Shown here: positions 16,529 to 32,007 of the stretch, piece after piece
How positions within the stretch are numbered: position 1 is the first letter of the stretch
Layout: each line of letters starts with the position of its first letter
Origin: Gammaproteobacteria bacterium
Lineage (GTDB): Bacteria; Pseudomonadota; Gammaproteobacteria; Thiohalomonadales; Thiohalomonadaceae
Assembly: GCA_003252455.1 (NCBI GenBank)
Contig: QKED01000109.1
Span: 52,904-116,903, forward strand
Length of the DNA stretch: 64,000 nt
Reading direction: 5' to 3'
Program-made: the position numbers and the translations under genes
The notes under the pieces: generated by a model
Told to the model about the DNA's origin: nothing
The model's input: only the letters and a program-made list of their open reading frames with translations
Database searches by the model: none

Positions 16529-16551
16529 GTGGGGCGCCGCGTGCGCCCCAC
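16529..16551. terminator. Strong hairpin just after the M48 gene
   Basis: GTGGGGCGC and GCGCCCCAC form a perfect 9-base stem around a 5-base loop, starting 5 bases after the M48 stop codon. No T-run follows, so it may stabilise the transcript 3' end rather than act as a classical intrinsic terminator. Confidence 0.45.
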
Positions 16552-16622
16552 CCGAAAGCATTAGCGTCAAACCGCCCCGTGCTTGCCAAGATGACCCCTC
16601 GCCCACCCGAGGGAGCAACGGG

Positions 16623-17525
16623 ATGTCCGCCACCCCAGAGTCGAGCCCGCAGCGCTCACGCCGCGCCATCGCCCTCCCCTGGCTGCTGCTCGCCTTCATC
16701 CTACTCAGCATCGCCGCCTACGGCCTCAAACACCCGACCGAGCACTGGGTACGCGAGCTGCGCCACGCCCTGCACGCACTGAGCCACGACGATGCGGCGC
16801 TCTCCGCACGCCAGGCGCAGTGGCAGGCCGAACAGAGGGCCCGCGAGGCCGTACACCGGGCCGAGGCCGAGGCCTTCGTCGCGGCGCTGCAGCCTCACCT
16901 CCCGACGCGCAAGGACGACGAGACACTCTTCAACGCCCTGCGCCTCATCGACCACACCCTCGACTTCGAGCTCATCTACACCCCGACCACCCACACGGTC
17001 CCAGAGCATATCCGCGCCACGCTGGTCGATCGGTATGTCGAATCGGTCTGCACCCATCCGCCGCTGCGCGCACTCATCGACGCGCAGTACCTTGTTCGCT
17101 ACCGCTACCTGTTCGACGATGGTCGCGAGGCAGGCCACTACACCTTCAACCGCGACCTCTGCGTGCGCCTCGAACGCGCGCCCGGACGCGCCCAGCGCAT
17201 CGCCGCACAGGCCAACACCGCCGTACCGCACCAGATCGACACGGCCACCACCCTCACCCAGGTGGAGGCCAAGGGGCGCGAGCTGATCTTCCACTATATC
17301 GTCCACACCCTCGACGCCGACGCGGCGGGGTTGGCCCTCTTCAAGGCACGGATACCCCAGCTGATCCCCACACAGACCTGCTTCGACCCGGCGGTCCAGG
17401 CCCATCTGCGCAGCCTAATCACCCCGGTGTTCGCCTACCTCGACACCCAGGGACGGCCGTTCGGACAGTTGCGGATCGACAGCCACACATGCGTCGCCCT
17501 GGGCGCCAGCCAGGTCCTACCCTAA
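16623..17525 (+). CDS. Membrane-anchored protein of unknown function
   Basis: The 300-residue protein has a short basic N-terminus, one membrane span at about 16-35 (AIALPWLLLAFILLSIAAYG), an alanine/glutamate-rich probable coiled coil at about 50-90, and a periplasmic-looking domain with several cysteines (VCTHPP, RDLCVRL, TQTCFDP, SHTCVAL). The C-terminal half has the general look of periplasmic quasi-export domains, but I do not recognise a family. GGGAG lies before ATG 16623. It precedes the lipase gene by 35 bases and may be co-transcribed with it. Confidence 0.7.
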   Translation: MSATPESSPQRSRRAIALPWLLLAFILLSIAAYGLKHPTEHWVRELRHALHALSHDDAALSARQAQWQAEQRAREAVHRAEAEAFVAALQPHLPTRKDDETLFNALRLIDHTLDFELIYTPTTHTVPEHIRATLVDRYVESVCTHPPLRALIDAQYLVRYRYLFDDGREAGHYTFNRDLCVRLERAPGRAQRIAAQANTAVPHQIDTATTLTQVEAKGRELIFHYIVHTLDADAAGLALFKARIPQLIPTQTCFDPAVQAHLRSLITPVFAYLDTQGRPFGQLRIDSHTCVALGASQVLP

Positions 17526-17560
17526 TCCCATCGCCACCCCAACCACGCCAGGAGACCGCC

Positions 17561-18463
17561 ATGCAATCGACCCTCGCCGCACTCACCCTCCTACTCCTAG
17601 TCAGCCCTGCCCTGGCGGCGGGGGACCCGGAGCAGGGCACCGCCTTCGACCCTGCGCCGAGCTACGATGCGCGCTTCATCACCACCGCCCTCTCCGCCAA
17701 CTGGCACATGCGCACCGTCTCGCTGGAGGGGGAGGCACAGGTACGCCAGGCGCTGAGCGCCGCTGGCTGGCATTTACAAGGTGAGATCATCCAGCCCAAG
17801 GGGGTCAAGGATGGGCGTGCCTACGTGGCGCTACAGGGCGACGACCTGGTGATCGCCTTTCGCGGCAGCGGTGGTGAACGTTGGTGGGAGACCGGCTCCA
17901 ACGCCCTGACCGATGCCAACGCACGCAAGGAGCGGCCCGACTGGCTCAAGGCGCACGCCGCCGATGTGCGCGTGCATAAGGGCTTCAGCAACGAGTACCA
18001 GCGCTTTCGCGAGCAGATCCTGCCGCTGGTGCGACGCCACACCGGCAAGCGCATCTTCGTCGTCGGCTTCAGCCTCGGCGGTGCCCTGGCCCAACTCTGC
18101 GCCCTCGACCTGAGTCTCAACACCGACGCCAAGCGGGTCTACGCCTACCCGCACGCCTCGCCGCGGGTGGGCGAGAAGGACTTCCGCGAACTGATCGAGG
18201 CACGCCTCGGACGCCTCGACCGCGTGGCGCTCGACGGCGACCCGGTGCCGCGTCTGCCGCCCAAAGCGCTCGCCTTCAAGCACGCAGGGCGCCTGCTGCT
18301 GCTCGACCCCGAGGGTAACCGCAAGGCGGGATGGGAGGAGAAGGTGAAGCTCGGCTACCACGACTACGACAAGTACCACACCGCGCTGCAGCGCCACCTC
18401 GCCCTCTGCCCAGAGCAGTGCCAGGCGGGCAGCCTGTGGGCAGCGGCGGAGGCGACGCGCTAA
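17561..18463 (+). CDS. Secreted class 3 lipase-like hydrolase
   Basis: The 300-residue protein has a signal peptide (MQSTLAALTLLLLVSPALAA). The lipase nucleophile elbow is GFSLGGA (S171), preceded by LVIAFRGSG, the strand before the oxyanion region. Asp in ALDGDPVPRLPP and a histidine near YHDYDKYHTAL may complete the triad. ATG 17561 is chosen because AGGAG lies just upstream and the signal peptide begins there, although the frame is open further upstream. It probably hydrolyses acylglycerols or similar esters in the periplasm or outside the cell. Confidence 0.85.
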   Translation: MQSTLAALTLLLLVSPALAAGDPEQGTAFDPAPSYDARFITTALSANWHMRTVSLEGEAQVRQALSAAGWHLQGEIIQPKGVKDGRAYVALQGDDLVIAFRGSGGERWWETGSNALTDANARKERPDWLKAHAADVRVHKGFSNEYQRFREQILPLVRRHTGKRIFVVGFSLGGALAQLCALDLSLNTDAKRVYAYPHASPRVGEKDFRELIEARLGRLDRVALDGDPVPRLPPKALAFKHAGRLLLLDPEGNRKAGWEEKVKLGYHDYDKYHTALQRHLALCPEQCQAGSLWAAAEATR

Positions 18464-18517
18464 AGGGCCGGGGGGCACCGTCCGCAGCCACCGCCCCCAT
18501 ACGCCCCCGGTGAGGGC

Positions 18518-20356
<1,839 letters not shown>

Positions 20357-20381
20357 AGAAACGGCTACCTCGGGGTGGGTG

Positions 20382-21761
20382 TCAGCCCTTGTTCTTGCTC
20401 GGTCGCGACCAGCCGGGGAAGGTGGTCTGCTTGCTGCGGCTCAGGGTGAGCTGCTCCGGCGGTGCGTTGCGCGTGATGGTGCTGCCCGCGCCGATGGTCG
20501 CCCCGGCCCCCACCTCGACCGGCGCCACCAGCTGGGTGTCGGAGCCGATGAAGGCGTTGTCGCCGATCACCGTGCGGTGCTTGTTGGCACCGTCGTAGTT
20601 GCAGGTGATGGTGCCCGCGCCGATGTTCACCCCACCGCCCATCTCGGTGTCGCCGATGTAGGAGAGGTGGTTGACCTTGGAGCCTCGGCCGATGCGACTC
20701 TTCTTGATCTCGACGAAGTTCCCGAGGTGCACACCGTCGGCCAGCTCGCTCTCCGGGCGCACGCGGGCGAAGGGGCCGATGATGCAGCCGTTGCCGAGGG
20801 TGGCCTGCTCCAGCACGCTCATGGGCTTGACCAGGCAGCCGTCGCCGAGGGTCACGTCGCTGAGCACGCAGTTGGCGCCGATCTGCACACCGCTGCCCAG
20901 CACCACCTCGCCCTCGAACACCACACCGACGTCGATGAAGCAGTCGACCCCGGCCTTGAGCGTGCCACGGATGTCGATGCGCACCGGGTCGGCGAGGGTC
21001 ACGCCGCTGCGCATCAGCGCCTCGGCCTGGCGCCACTGATGGATGCGTTCGAGCTGCGCGAGCTGCACGCGGTCGTTGGCGCCGAGTGTCTCCTCCACCG
21101 TGCTCGGGTGGGCGCTACCCACGGGGGCGCCGTCGGCCACCGCCATGCCGATGATGTCGGTGAGGTAGTACTCGCCCTGGCTGTTACGGTTGTCGAGCCG
21201 ACGCAGCCAGCTACGCAGCATGCGCCCCGGCGCGACCAGCATGCCGGTGTTGATCTCGACGATGGCGTGCTCCTCGGGGGAGGCGTCCTTCTGCTCGACG
21301 ATGCGCAGGATGCGCCCGCTGTCGTCGCGCAGGATGCGCCCGTAGCCACTCGGGTCTTCGAGGGTCGCGGTGAGCAGCGCCAGGGTGTAGCGGTCGGCCA
21401 CCGCGAGCAGGCGCTCCAGGGTCTCGACCTGCACCAGCGGCACGTCACCGTAGAGCACCAGCACCACGGAGGCGTCGTCGACCCCCGGCATCGCCTGGTC
21501 CACGGCATGACCGGTGCCGAGCTGCTCGGCCTGGAGTACCCAGTCGACCGCGTTGTGGCCGAGTGCCTCGCGCACCCGCTCACCACCGTGGCCATAGACC
21601 ACGTGGGTGCGCACGGCGCCGAGCGCGGCGGCGGTGTCGATGGCGTGTTGCAGCATGGGGCGGCCACCCACGGGGTGGAGCACCTTGGGCAGGCTGGAGC
21701 GCATGCGCGTGCCCTGCCCGGCGGCGAGGATGATCACCTCAAGCGGACGTAGTTCACTCAT
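20382..21761 (-). CDS. glmU: Bifunctional GlcNAc-1-phosphate uridyltransferase / GlcN-1-phosphate acetyltransferase
   Basis: The 459-residue protein starts at ATG 21761, behind a GGAGAG ribosome site; the frame continues upstream but without conservation. The N-terminal pyrophosphorylase domain starts VIILAAGQGTRMRSSLPKVLHP. The C-terminal left-handed beta-helix has hexapeptide repeats and the acetyltransferase segment NFVEIKKSRIGRGSKVNHLSYIGD. It converts glucosamine-1-phosphate to UDP-GlcNAc in two steps, following GlmS and GlmM. It lies upstream of glmS in one transcription unit. Confidence 0.97.
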   Translation of the reverse strand: MSELRPLEVIILAAGQGTRMRSSLPKVLHPVGGRPMLQHAIDTAAALGAVRTHVVYGHGGERVREALGHNAVDWVLQAEQLGTGHAVDQAMPGVDDASVVLVLYGDVPLVQVETLERLLAVADRYTLALLTATLEDPSGYGRILRDDSGRILRIVEQKDASPEEHAIVEINTGMLVAPGRMLRSWLRRLDNRNSQGEYYLTDIIGMAVADGAPVGSAHPSTVEETLGANDRVQLAQLERIHQWRQAEALMRSGVTLADPVRIDIRGTLKAGVDCFIDVGVVFEGEVVLGSGVQIGANCVLSDVTLGDGCLVKPMSVLEQATLGNGCIIGPFARVRPESELADGVHLGNFVEIKKSRIGRGSKVNHLSYIGDTEMGGGVNIGAGTITCNYDGANKHRTVIGDNAFIGSDTQLVAPVEVGAGATIGAGSTITRNAPPEQLTLSRSKQTTFPGWSRPSKNKG

Positions 21762-21786
21762 GGCAGCGTCTCTCTCCTTCGCCCGC

Positions 21787-22290
21787 TCAATGGACCTTGA
21801 GGCCCTGCTCCATGGCGGCGGCCCCGAGCCCCACCTCACCGGCGCGCAGCTCCTCGGGGCTGGCAGGGCGGATCGCCCGCACCTCGACGCGGAAGGTCAT
21901 GGTCTTTCCGGCGAAGGGGTGGTTGCCATCGAGGGTGACGGTGCCGCTATCCACATGCACCACGCGCATCTTGATGGTCTCGCCCGCCTCGTTGTAGAAC
22001 TCCGCCTCGGCACCGACCTGGCGAAACTCCGGCGGCACGTTCTCGATACGATCGGTAAAGCCGAGATTGGGGTCGCGCTCACCAAAGCCCTCTTTGGGCT
22101 CCAGGGCGACGCTGACTACATCGCCCACCGCCTTACCCTCCAGCGCCGCCTCGATCTTCGGGAAGGGCCCAGTATTCCCGCCGTGCAGATAATCCACCGG
22201 CACCTCCACCGCCTCCTTGATGTCATCCTGCTCATCGCGGATGGTGTAGGTGATGGAGACTACCTTGCCCTTGCTGATGGTTTCTGTCAT
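21787..22290 (-). CDS. SlyD-like FKBP-type peptidyl-prolyl isomerase
   Basis: The 167-residue protein starts at ATG 22290 (MTETISKGKVVSITYTIRD). The FKBP core has VDYLHGG, FPKIEAALEGKAVGDVVSVAL and PEEGFGERD-like features (KEGFGERDPNLG), then an IF-domain region and NHPFAGKTMTFRVEVRAIR. This is the SlyD arrangement, with a short non-histidine-rich tail, so metal storage as in E. coli SlyD is doubtful. It acts as a cytosolic chaperone and prolyl isomerase. It is 25 bases upstream of glmU and may share its transcript. Confidence 0.88.
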   Translation of the reverse strand: MTETISKGKVVSITYTIRDEQDDIKEAVEVPVDYLHGGNTGPFPKIEAALEGKAVGDVVSVALEPKEGFGERDPNLGFTDRIENVPPEFRQVGAEAEFYNEAGETIKMRVVHVDSGTVTLDGNHPFAGKTMTFRVEVRAIRPASPEELRAGEVGLGAAAMEQGLKVH

Positions 22291-22336
22291 GCCTGTGGTC
22301 AACCTATCGTTACTTGCGGCTATTTTTCGCACGCAT

Positions 22337-22369
22337 AAAAAAAGGGCAGTTTAGCACTGCCCTTTTCCA
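22337..22369 (-). terminator. Intrinsic terminator after atpC
   Basis: GGGCAGT (22344-22350) and ACTGCCC (22356-22362) form a 7-base stem with a 5-base loop. On the minus strand the stem is followed by a run of seven T (top-strand A, 22337-22343). It lies about 40 bases past the atpC stop and ends the ATP synthase operon. An A/T run on the other side could also let it act in reverse. Confidence 0.85.
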
Positions 22370-22405
22370 TCGCCTAATCCCCACCGGGGTGGGGACGGCG
22401 CAACG

Positions 22406-22837
22406 TCAGCCGCGACGACCGGTGATCTTACGCATCCGATCCAGCGCCTTGAGCTGGGCCATGGCCATGGCCAGCTCGGCCTGGGCGGAGGCGTAATCGA
22501 CCTCGCTCTCCTGGTCGGCCAGCGCCTTCTCGGCGCGGGCCTTGGCTTCCAGGGCGGCGGCCTCGTCCACATCCTTGGCACGCAGCGCGGTGTCTGCGAG
22601 CACGGTGACGGAGCGGGGCTGCACTTCGAGCATGCCACCGGAGACGTAGAAGTACTCTACCTCGCCGCCGGGCATCTTCAGCTCCACCTCACCCGGCTTG
22701 AGCTGGGTGAGCAGCTGGGTGTGGCCCGGCATGATGCCGACCTCACCCATCACGGCGGGGGCGATGATCATCTCGGCAGAACCGGAGTAGATCGACGCCT
22801 CGGCACTGACGATATCCACATGGACTGTCATAGCCAT
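22406..22837 (-). CDS. atpC: ATP synthase F1 subunit epsilon
   Basis: The 143-residue length and the sequence ([52 protein letters not shown]) are those of the epsilon subunit, with the N-terminal beta-sandwich and C-terminal helical pair. It joins the F1 stalk to the c-ring and restrains ATP hydrolysis. A GGGAGGAG ribosome site precedes the ATG. It is the last gene of the operon, 31 bases after atpD. Confidence 0.97.
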   Translation of the reverse strand: MAMTVHVDIVSAEASIYSGSAEMIIAPAVMGEVGIMPGHTQLLTQLKPGEVELKMPGGEVEYFYVSGGMLEVQPRSVTVLADTALRAKDVDEAAALEAKARAEKALADQESEVDYASAQAELAMAMAQLKALDRMRKITGRRG

Positions 22838-22868
22838 TGGTTTTCACTCCTCCCCTCGCGGGGTGTGA

Positions 22869-24257
<1,389 letters not shown>

Positions 24258-24292
24258 TTAAATACCATTAAATCTGTACGGACGCCTGACGG

Positions 24293-25156
24293 TCAGACCG
24301 CTGCGGCACCGGCGACGATCTCCGAGAGCTCCTGGGTGATGGCTGCCTGACGGGCCTTGTTGTAGGCCAGTTGCAGCTCACCGATCAGGTTGCCAGCGTT
24401 GTCGGAGGCGGCCTTCATGGCCACCATACGCGCGGCCATCTCACAGGCGATGTTCTCGACAACGCCCTGATAGACCACGGACTCGACGTAACGCATGAGG
24501 AGCTGGTCCAGCACCTCTTTGGCATCGGGCTCGTAGATGTAGTCCCAGTGATGCTTGATCTCGTCGTCGACGGTCTCGGCCTGGATGGGCAGGATCTGCT
24601 CCACCGTGGGGGCCTGGGTCATGGTGTTGACGAACTCGTTGTAGACCACGTACAGACGGTCGATTTCACCGTTGTCGTAGGCATCGAGCATCGTCCGCAC
24701 ACTGCCGATGAGCGCGGTCACCGAGGGCGCATCGCCCAGGTGACTGGTCTCGGCGACCACCCTGCCGCCCACACGCTTGAAGAAGCCGAGCGCCTTGGTA
24801 CCGATGGTGCACACCTGCAGATCGACACCCTTGCCCTTCATCTCCTGCATGGAGCCGAGCAGCCGTTTGAACAGGTTGACGTTGAGGCCACCGCACAGAC
24901 CACGGTCGGTCGATACGACGATGTATCCAACCCGCTTGACCTCACGCTCCTTCATATAGGAGTGGTGATACTCCGGATGGGCGTGGGCCAGATTGCTCAC
25001 CACGCGACGGATGTTGTCGGCGTAGGGCCGCGAGGCGGCCATACGGTCCTGGGCACGCCGCATCTTGGATGCGGCGACCATCTCCATCGCGCGGGTGATC
25101 TTCTGGGTATTCTGGATACTCTTGACCTTGCCGCGAATCTCTTTTCCGCTTGCCAT
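24293..25156 (-). CDS. atpG: ATP synthase F1 subunit gamma
   Basis: The 287-residue protein has the two helical ends that form the rotor coiled coil: the N-terminal [20 protein letters not shown] and the C-terminal region with [19 protein letters not shown] and [18 protein letters not shown]. It forms the central shaft that couples c-ring rotation to the beta subunits. It lies 15 bases after atpA and 47 bases before atpD. Confidence 0.97.
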   Translation of the reverse strand: MASGKEIRGKVKSIQNTQKITRAMEMVAASKMRRAQDRMAASRPYADNIRRVVSNLAHAHPEYHHSYMKEREVKRVGYIVVSTDRGLCGGLNVNLFKRLLGSMQEMKGKGVDLQVCTIGTKALGFFKRVGGRVVAETSHLGDAPSVTALIGSVRTMLDAYDNGEIDRLYVVYNEFVNTMTQAPTVEQILPIQAETVDDEIKHHWDYIYEPDAKEVLDQLLMRYVESVVYQGVVENIACEMAARMVAMKAASDNAGNLIGELQLAYNKARQAAITQELSEIVAGAAAV

Positions 25157-25171
25157 TGATCAGGCTCCCGC

Positions 25172-26713
<1,542 letters not shown>

Positions 26714-26741
26714 TGCATATATCCTCTAAACAGGGTCCGGG

Positions 26742-27278
26742 TCAGCCCAGCAGGCGGTGGCTCAATTTGGCCAGCTTGCCCTTGGCGGAGTTGTCGATCA
26801 CCAGGTCGCCAGCGCGAATGATGACACCACCGAGCAGAGACGCGTCGATGGTCACCTCCAGCGTCACCTCACGGCCCAGGCGCTTCTTCAGCGCCTCGGC
26901 GATGGTCTGCTGCTGCGCGCTTGAGAGCTCGGCGGCCGAGATCACCTCGGCCTCCAGGGTGCCCTCGGCACGTGCACGCTCGACCTCGTAGAGGGCGGCG
27001 ATCTCCGGCAGGACGTTGAGTCGACCGTTATCGGCCAGCACCCGTACCATGTTTTTACCGGTATCGTTCAGGTTATCGCCACAGACGCCGAAGAGCAGAT
27101 CGACGATCTGCTCACGCGTGACGTTCGGGTTACCGATCAGCGGCACGACCTGGGGGTCGCTGACCACGGTAGCGGTCAGCCCGAGCATCGCGGACCACTT
27201 CGCCAGCGCGCCCTGTTCTTGGGCGATGGCGAAGATGGCCTGGGCGTAGGGGCGAGCGATGGTTGTCTTTTCAGCCAT
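26742..27278 (-). CDS. atpH: ATP synthase F1 subunit delta
   Basis: The 178-residue protein has the delta/OSCP pattern: N-terminal ARPYAQAIFAIAQEQGAL, and a C-terminal strand with DASLLGGVIIRAGDLVIDNS. It sits on top of the F1 head and ties it to the b-subunit stator. It is 12 bases after atpF. Confidence 0.97.
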   Translation of the reverse strand: MAEKTTIARPYAQAIFAIAQEQGALAKWSAMLGLTATVVSDPQVVPLIGNPNVTREQIVDLLFGVCGDNLNDTGKNMVRVLADNGRLNVLPEIAALYEVERARAEGTLEAEVISAAELSSAQQQTIAEALKKRLGREVTLEVTIDASLLGGVIIRAGDLVIDNSAKGKLAKLSHRLLG

Positions 27279-27290
27279 GTGCTGCCGACC

Positions 27291-27761
27291 TTATAGTTGG
27301 GCCGCGAGTTCTTTCAGCAGATCGTCGTGGGCCTTGGCGTCGATTTCGCGGGCCAGGACCTTGGAGGCACCGGCGATAGACAGGCTCACGACCTGACTAC
27401 GCAGCTGCTCCTTGGCACGATTCATCTCCTGCTCGATCTCGGCGTTGGCGGCGGTGACGATGCGGTCACCCTCGATGCGGGCGGCCTCTTTAGACTCGTC
27501 GATGATCTCGCTGGAGCGCTTCTGCGCCTGCGCGATGATCTCGGCGGCCTGCTGCTTGGCCTCCTTCAGCACCTCGGCGGCACGCTTCTCCGCCAGCTCC
27601 TGCTCGTGCTTGCCACGCTCAGCGGCGGCAAGCCCATCGGCAATCTTCGTCTTACGCTCTTCGAGAGCGCTCATGATCGGTGGCCACACATATTTCATGC
27701 AGAACCACACGAACACGAAGAACGAAATAGCCTGGCCGATCAGGGTTGCATTGATATTCAT
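27291..27761 (-). CDS. atpF: ATP synthase F0 subunit b
   Basis: The 156-residue protein has one N-terminal membrane span (INATLIGQAISFFVFVWFC), then the conserved KYVWPPIM turn and a long charged helix that forms the peripheral stalk. Length matches the E. coli b subunit (156). No second b-prime gene is present, so the stalk is a homodimer, which is usual for non-phototrophic F-type operons. Confidence 0.97.
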   Translation of the reverse strand: MNINATLIGQAISFFVFVWFCMKYVWPPIMSALEERKTKIADGLAAAERGKHEQELAEKRAAEVLKEAKQQAAEIIAQAQKRSSEIIDESKEAARIEGDRIVTAANAEIEQEMNRAKEQLRSQVVSLSIAGASKVLAREIDAKAHDDLLKELAAQL

Positions 27762-27817
27762 GTCATTACCTCGTTCGGTTGGCCGGGAAATCCAGGGGGA
27801 TTAGGTTCCGTACTGGA

Positions 27818-28066
<249 letters not shown>

Positions 28067-28111
28067 CTATTACTTAAGTTTCGAAGGTTTGGTTAGAAAT
28101 CAGACGGGAAA

Positions 28112-29370
<1,259 letters not shown>

Positions 29371-29445
29371 TGCGGCTGGCCCGCGCCCAAGAATAAGCCT
29401 TCCCCGATGATCATAAGGGACGCAATTGGGCTATCAGCGCGGCGC

Positions 29446-29474
29446 ATTATAGTGAGTCCCCAATGGGATGGCAA
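29446..29474 (-). promoter_or_regulatory. Sigma-70 promoter of the atp operon
   Basis: Reading leftward, TTGCCA (29469-29474) and TATAAT (29446-29451) are separated by exactly 17 bases, a near-consensus -35/-10 pair. The implied start is near 29439, giving a leader of about 70 bases before the atpI ATG. Confidence 0.75.
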
Positions 29475-29634
29475 TGATGGGCGGATAAAAAAGATTAATA
29501 ACAGCAATCTCAAATATTAATATCCGCTAATCCCCATAAATACCATCAACAATTCTATGGTTGTTATCGCCCTCATGGGGCGACGGGTGATCGACGCCGA
29601 TGGCGTCAGATTGGGGTAATTCGCCGAGCGCTGG

Positions 29635-30543
29635 CTACTTGATCCGCTCCAGAATGCCGTCGAGTTCATCCAGGGAGTGGTACTGGATCACCAACTTGCC
29701 GTTGCCGCGCTTGCCGTGTTTGAGCTCTACCTTGGCACCAAGGCGCTCAGAGACCTGCTGCTCCAGCTTGGCCACATCGGGATCACTGCGCTTGGGGGCG
29801 ACGGGCGGTGCACTCGCCTCCTGCTGCAACTTTTTCACCAGCGCCTCGGTGTCGCGCACCGAAAGACCACGCGCCACCACGGTGCGCGCCGCCTCGCTCT
29901 GCGCCGGTCCCTCCAGGGGCAGCAGGGCGCGGGCATGGCCCATCTCCAGGTCGCCGTTCTCGACCAATCGTTTGACATCGTCACGCAGGCCGAGCAGACG
30001 CAGGAGGTTGGTGACGGCGGCGCGCGAGCGGCCCACCGCATCGGCGGTCTGCTGGTGGGTCATGCCGAACTCTTCGATGAGGCGGTGCAGCGCGATCGCC
30101 TCCTCGATGGGGTTGAGTGCCTCGCGCTGGATGTTCTCAATGAGGCCCATGGCCATGGCGGCCTGGTCGTTGACCTCACGGATGACGGCGGGGATCTGGT
30201 CGAGCCCGGCGATCTGCGCGGCGCGCCAGCGGCGTTCACCGGCGATCAGCTCGTACTCGCCCTTGGTGGCGGTGGGGCGCACGACGATGGGCTGCACCAC
30301 CCCCTGGGCACGGATGGAGTCGGCCAGCTCCTCCAGGGTGTCGGGGTGCATGTCGATACGCGGCTGGTAGCGACCACGGCGGATCTTCTCGATCGGCAGC
30401 TTGCGCAGGGAGCCATCGGCGGGACCCTCGCCCTCGCCCAGATGGGGGTGGAGTTGGCTCTCGACCGCCGTCTCGGTGAGGCCGCTGCCACCGAGTAGCG
30501 CCTCCAGCCCCTTACCCAAGCCACGTGGTTTCTTCGCTACCAT
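29635..30543 (-). CDS. parB: Chromosome-partitioning protein ParB
   Basis: The 302-residue protein starts MVAKKPRGLGKGLEALLG, as chromosomal ParB/Spo0J does. It has the CTP/DNA-clamp box AGERRWRAAQIAGL, the helix-turn-helix region (MTHQQTADAVGRSRAAVTNLLR, seen as GMTHQQTADAVGRS and AVTNLLRLL), and a C-terminal dimerisation domain. It binds parS sites and works with ParA to segregate the origin. It lies 10 bases downstream of parA. I saw no parS site in this window. Confidence 0.97.
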   Translation of the reverse strand: MVAKKPRGLGKGLEALLGGSGLTETAVESQLHPHLGEGEGPADGSLRKLPIEKIRRGRYQPRIDMHPDTLEELADSIRAQGVVQPIVVRPTATKGEYELIAGERRWRAAQIAGLDQIPAVIREVNDQAAMAMGLIENIQREALNPIEEAIALHRLIEEFGMTHQQTADAVGRSRAAVTNLLRLLGLRDDVKRLVENGDLEMGHARALLPLEGPAQSEAARTVVARGLSVRDTEALVKKLQQEASAPPVAPKRSDPDVAKLEQQVSERLGAKVELKHGKRGNGKLVIQYHSLDELDGILERIK

Positions 30544-30553
30544 GCCTGCTCTC

Positions 30554-31348
30554 CTAGAGATTGTGCGCGCTCTTGAGCGCCTCGGTCTCGCGCCGTTGGA
30601 TCAGCTCCGCGGCCAGGGCCAGGTAGCTCATCGCCCCGCGTGAGGTGGGGTCGTAGTCCACCACCGGCAGGCCGTGGCTCGGCGCCTCGGCGAGGCGCAC
30701 GTTGCGCGGCACCACGTTGCGGTAGACCTTGTCGCCGAAGTGCGCCTCCAACTGCTCGGAGACCTGGTTGGCCAGGTTGTTGCGCCCATCGTACATGGTG
30801 CGGATGAGCCCCTCGAGTTCGAGCCCCGGGTTGACCGCCTTGCGGATGTTCTCCACCGTCTGCATCAGCGCCGAGAGCCCCTCCAGGGCGTAGTACTCGC
30901 ACTGAAGCGGCACCAACACGCTGTCCGCCGCCACCAGGGCGTTCAGCGTCAGCATGTTGAGCGAGGGGGGGCAGTCGATGAGGATGTAGTCGTAGACCGG
31001 ACGCAGGGTACGCAACGCCTCGGCGAGGCGCTGCTCGCGGCGATCGAGGCCGAAAAGTTCGACTTCTGCGGCGGTCAGGTCGGAGTTGGTCGGGATCAGG
31101 TCGAACCCCCCCGTCCCCGAGGGGACCACCACCTCGGCGGCGGGGCAGCGCCCGAGGAGCATCTCGTAGCTGGAGTGGCGGATGCGGTTCTTCTCCACCC
31201 CGGAGCCGACCGTGGCGTTACCCTGCGGATCGAGGTCGACCAGCAGCACGCGCTGTTTGTTCAGCGCCAGCGAGGCGGCGAGGTTGATGGCCGTGGTGGT
31301 CTTACCCACCCCACCCTTCTGATTGGCCAGTGCGATGACCCGTCCCAT
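30554..31348 (-). CDS. parA: Chromosome-partitioning ATPase ParA (Soj)
   Basis: The 264-residue protein has the deviant Walker A motif KGGVGKTTTAINLA at about 11-24, then LLVDLDPQGNAT and DYILIDCPPSLNMLT. It forms the ATP-dependent DNA-bound gradient that moves ParB-parS complexes. It sits in the conserved order mnmG-rsmG-parA-parB. Confidence 0.97.
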   Translation of the reverse strand: MGRVIALANQKGGVGKTTTAINLAASLALNKQRVLLVDLDPQGNATVGSGVEKNRIRHSSYEMLLGRCPAAEVVVPSGTGGFDLIPTNSDLTAAEVELFGLDRREQRLAEALRTLRPVYDYILIDCPPSLNMLTLNALVAADSVLVPLQCEYYALEGLSALMQTVENIRKAVNPGLELEGLIRTMYDGRNNLANQVSEQLEAHFGDKVYRNVVPRNVRLAEAPSHGLPVVDYDPTSRGAMSYLALAAELIQRRETEALKSAHNL

Positions 31349-31353
31349 GCCGA

Positions 31354-32007
31354 TTACTCTCCGCGCAAGGTGAGCCGCACCAGGTGGCGCTGCTCGTGTT
31401 CGAGACCCGGGACCTTCAACTCCACCACCTCGGTGAGGCTGAACCCCTCGGGGATGCCGCTAAGCTCTGTCGTGCTCAGCTGCGCCTTCATCGCCAACAC
31501 CTCGCCGCCGGGGGCGAGCAGAGGACGCGCACCCTCGGCGATCTCACCAAGGGCGGTAAAGGCACGGGCGGTCAGCTGGGCAAAGGGCGTTTCAGGGCGC
31601 CAGGATTCCACGCGCGAATGTACCACAGTGAGGCGAGCGAGCCCCAGCTCGATACGCGCTTGCTGCTGAAAGCGACTCTTCTTGCCGTTGCTGTCGAGCA
31701 GGGTCCAGGCGCGCTCGGGGGCGGCCAGGGCCAAGGGAATACCGGGGATGCCCGCACCGCTGCCCACATCGACGGCGCTCTCGCCCTGGAGCCAGGGGAG
31801 GATGCTCAGGCTGTCGAGCAGGTGGCGCGCGACCATCTCCTGCGGCTCGCGTACGGCGGTGAGGTTGTAGACCTTGTTCCACTTCACCAACAGGGCGAGG
31901 TAGTCGATCTGCCGCTCCAGCAGCGGCTCGCCGAGGTCGAGGCCGAGGGCGGCGACCCCGGCGCGCAGCTCGTCGAGTAGCGGGGTGCGGTCGAGGGTCT
32001 GGCTCAC
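31354..32007 (-). CDS. rsmG: 16S rRNA (guanine-527-N7) methyltransferase
   Basis: The 217-residue protein starts with GTG 32007, overlapping the mnmG stop by 4 bases (GTGA), which implies coupled translation. The SAM-binding motif [20 protein letters not shown] and the preceding [22 protein letters not shown] region (pieces [13 protein letters not shown] and [11 protein letters not shown]) identify RsmG/GidB. It modifies G527 of 16S rRNA; loss of the homologue gives low-level streptomycin resistance in other bacteria. Confidence 0.97.
   Translation of the reverse strand: MSQTLDRTPLLDELRAGVAALGLDLGEPLLERQIDYLALLVKWNKVYNLTAVREPQEMVARHLLDSLSILPWLQGESAVDVGSGAGIPGIPLALAAPERAWTLLDSNGKKSRFQQQARIELGLARLTVVHSRVESWRPETPFAQLTARAFTALGEIAEGARPLLAPGGEVLAMKAQLSTTELSGIPEGFSLTEVVELKVPGLEHEQRHLVRLTLRGE

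Noticed and set aside
16820..17560. Upstream extension of the lipase frame
   Set aside because: It overlaps a better-supported membrane-protein gene in another frame and is arginine/proline-rich; the lipase signal peptide and AGGAG site start at 17561.
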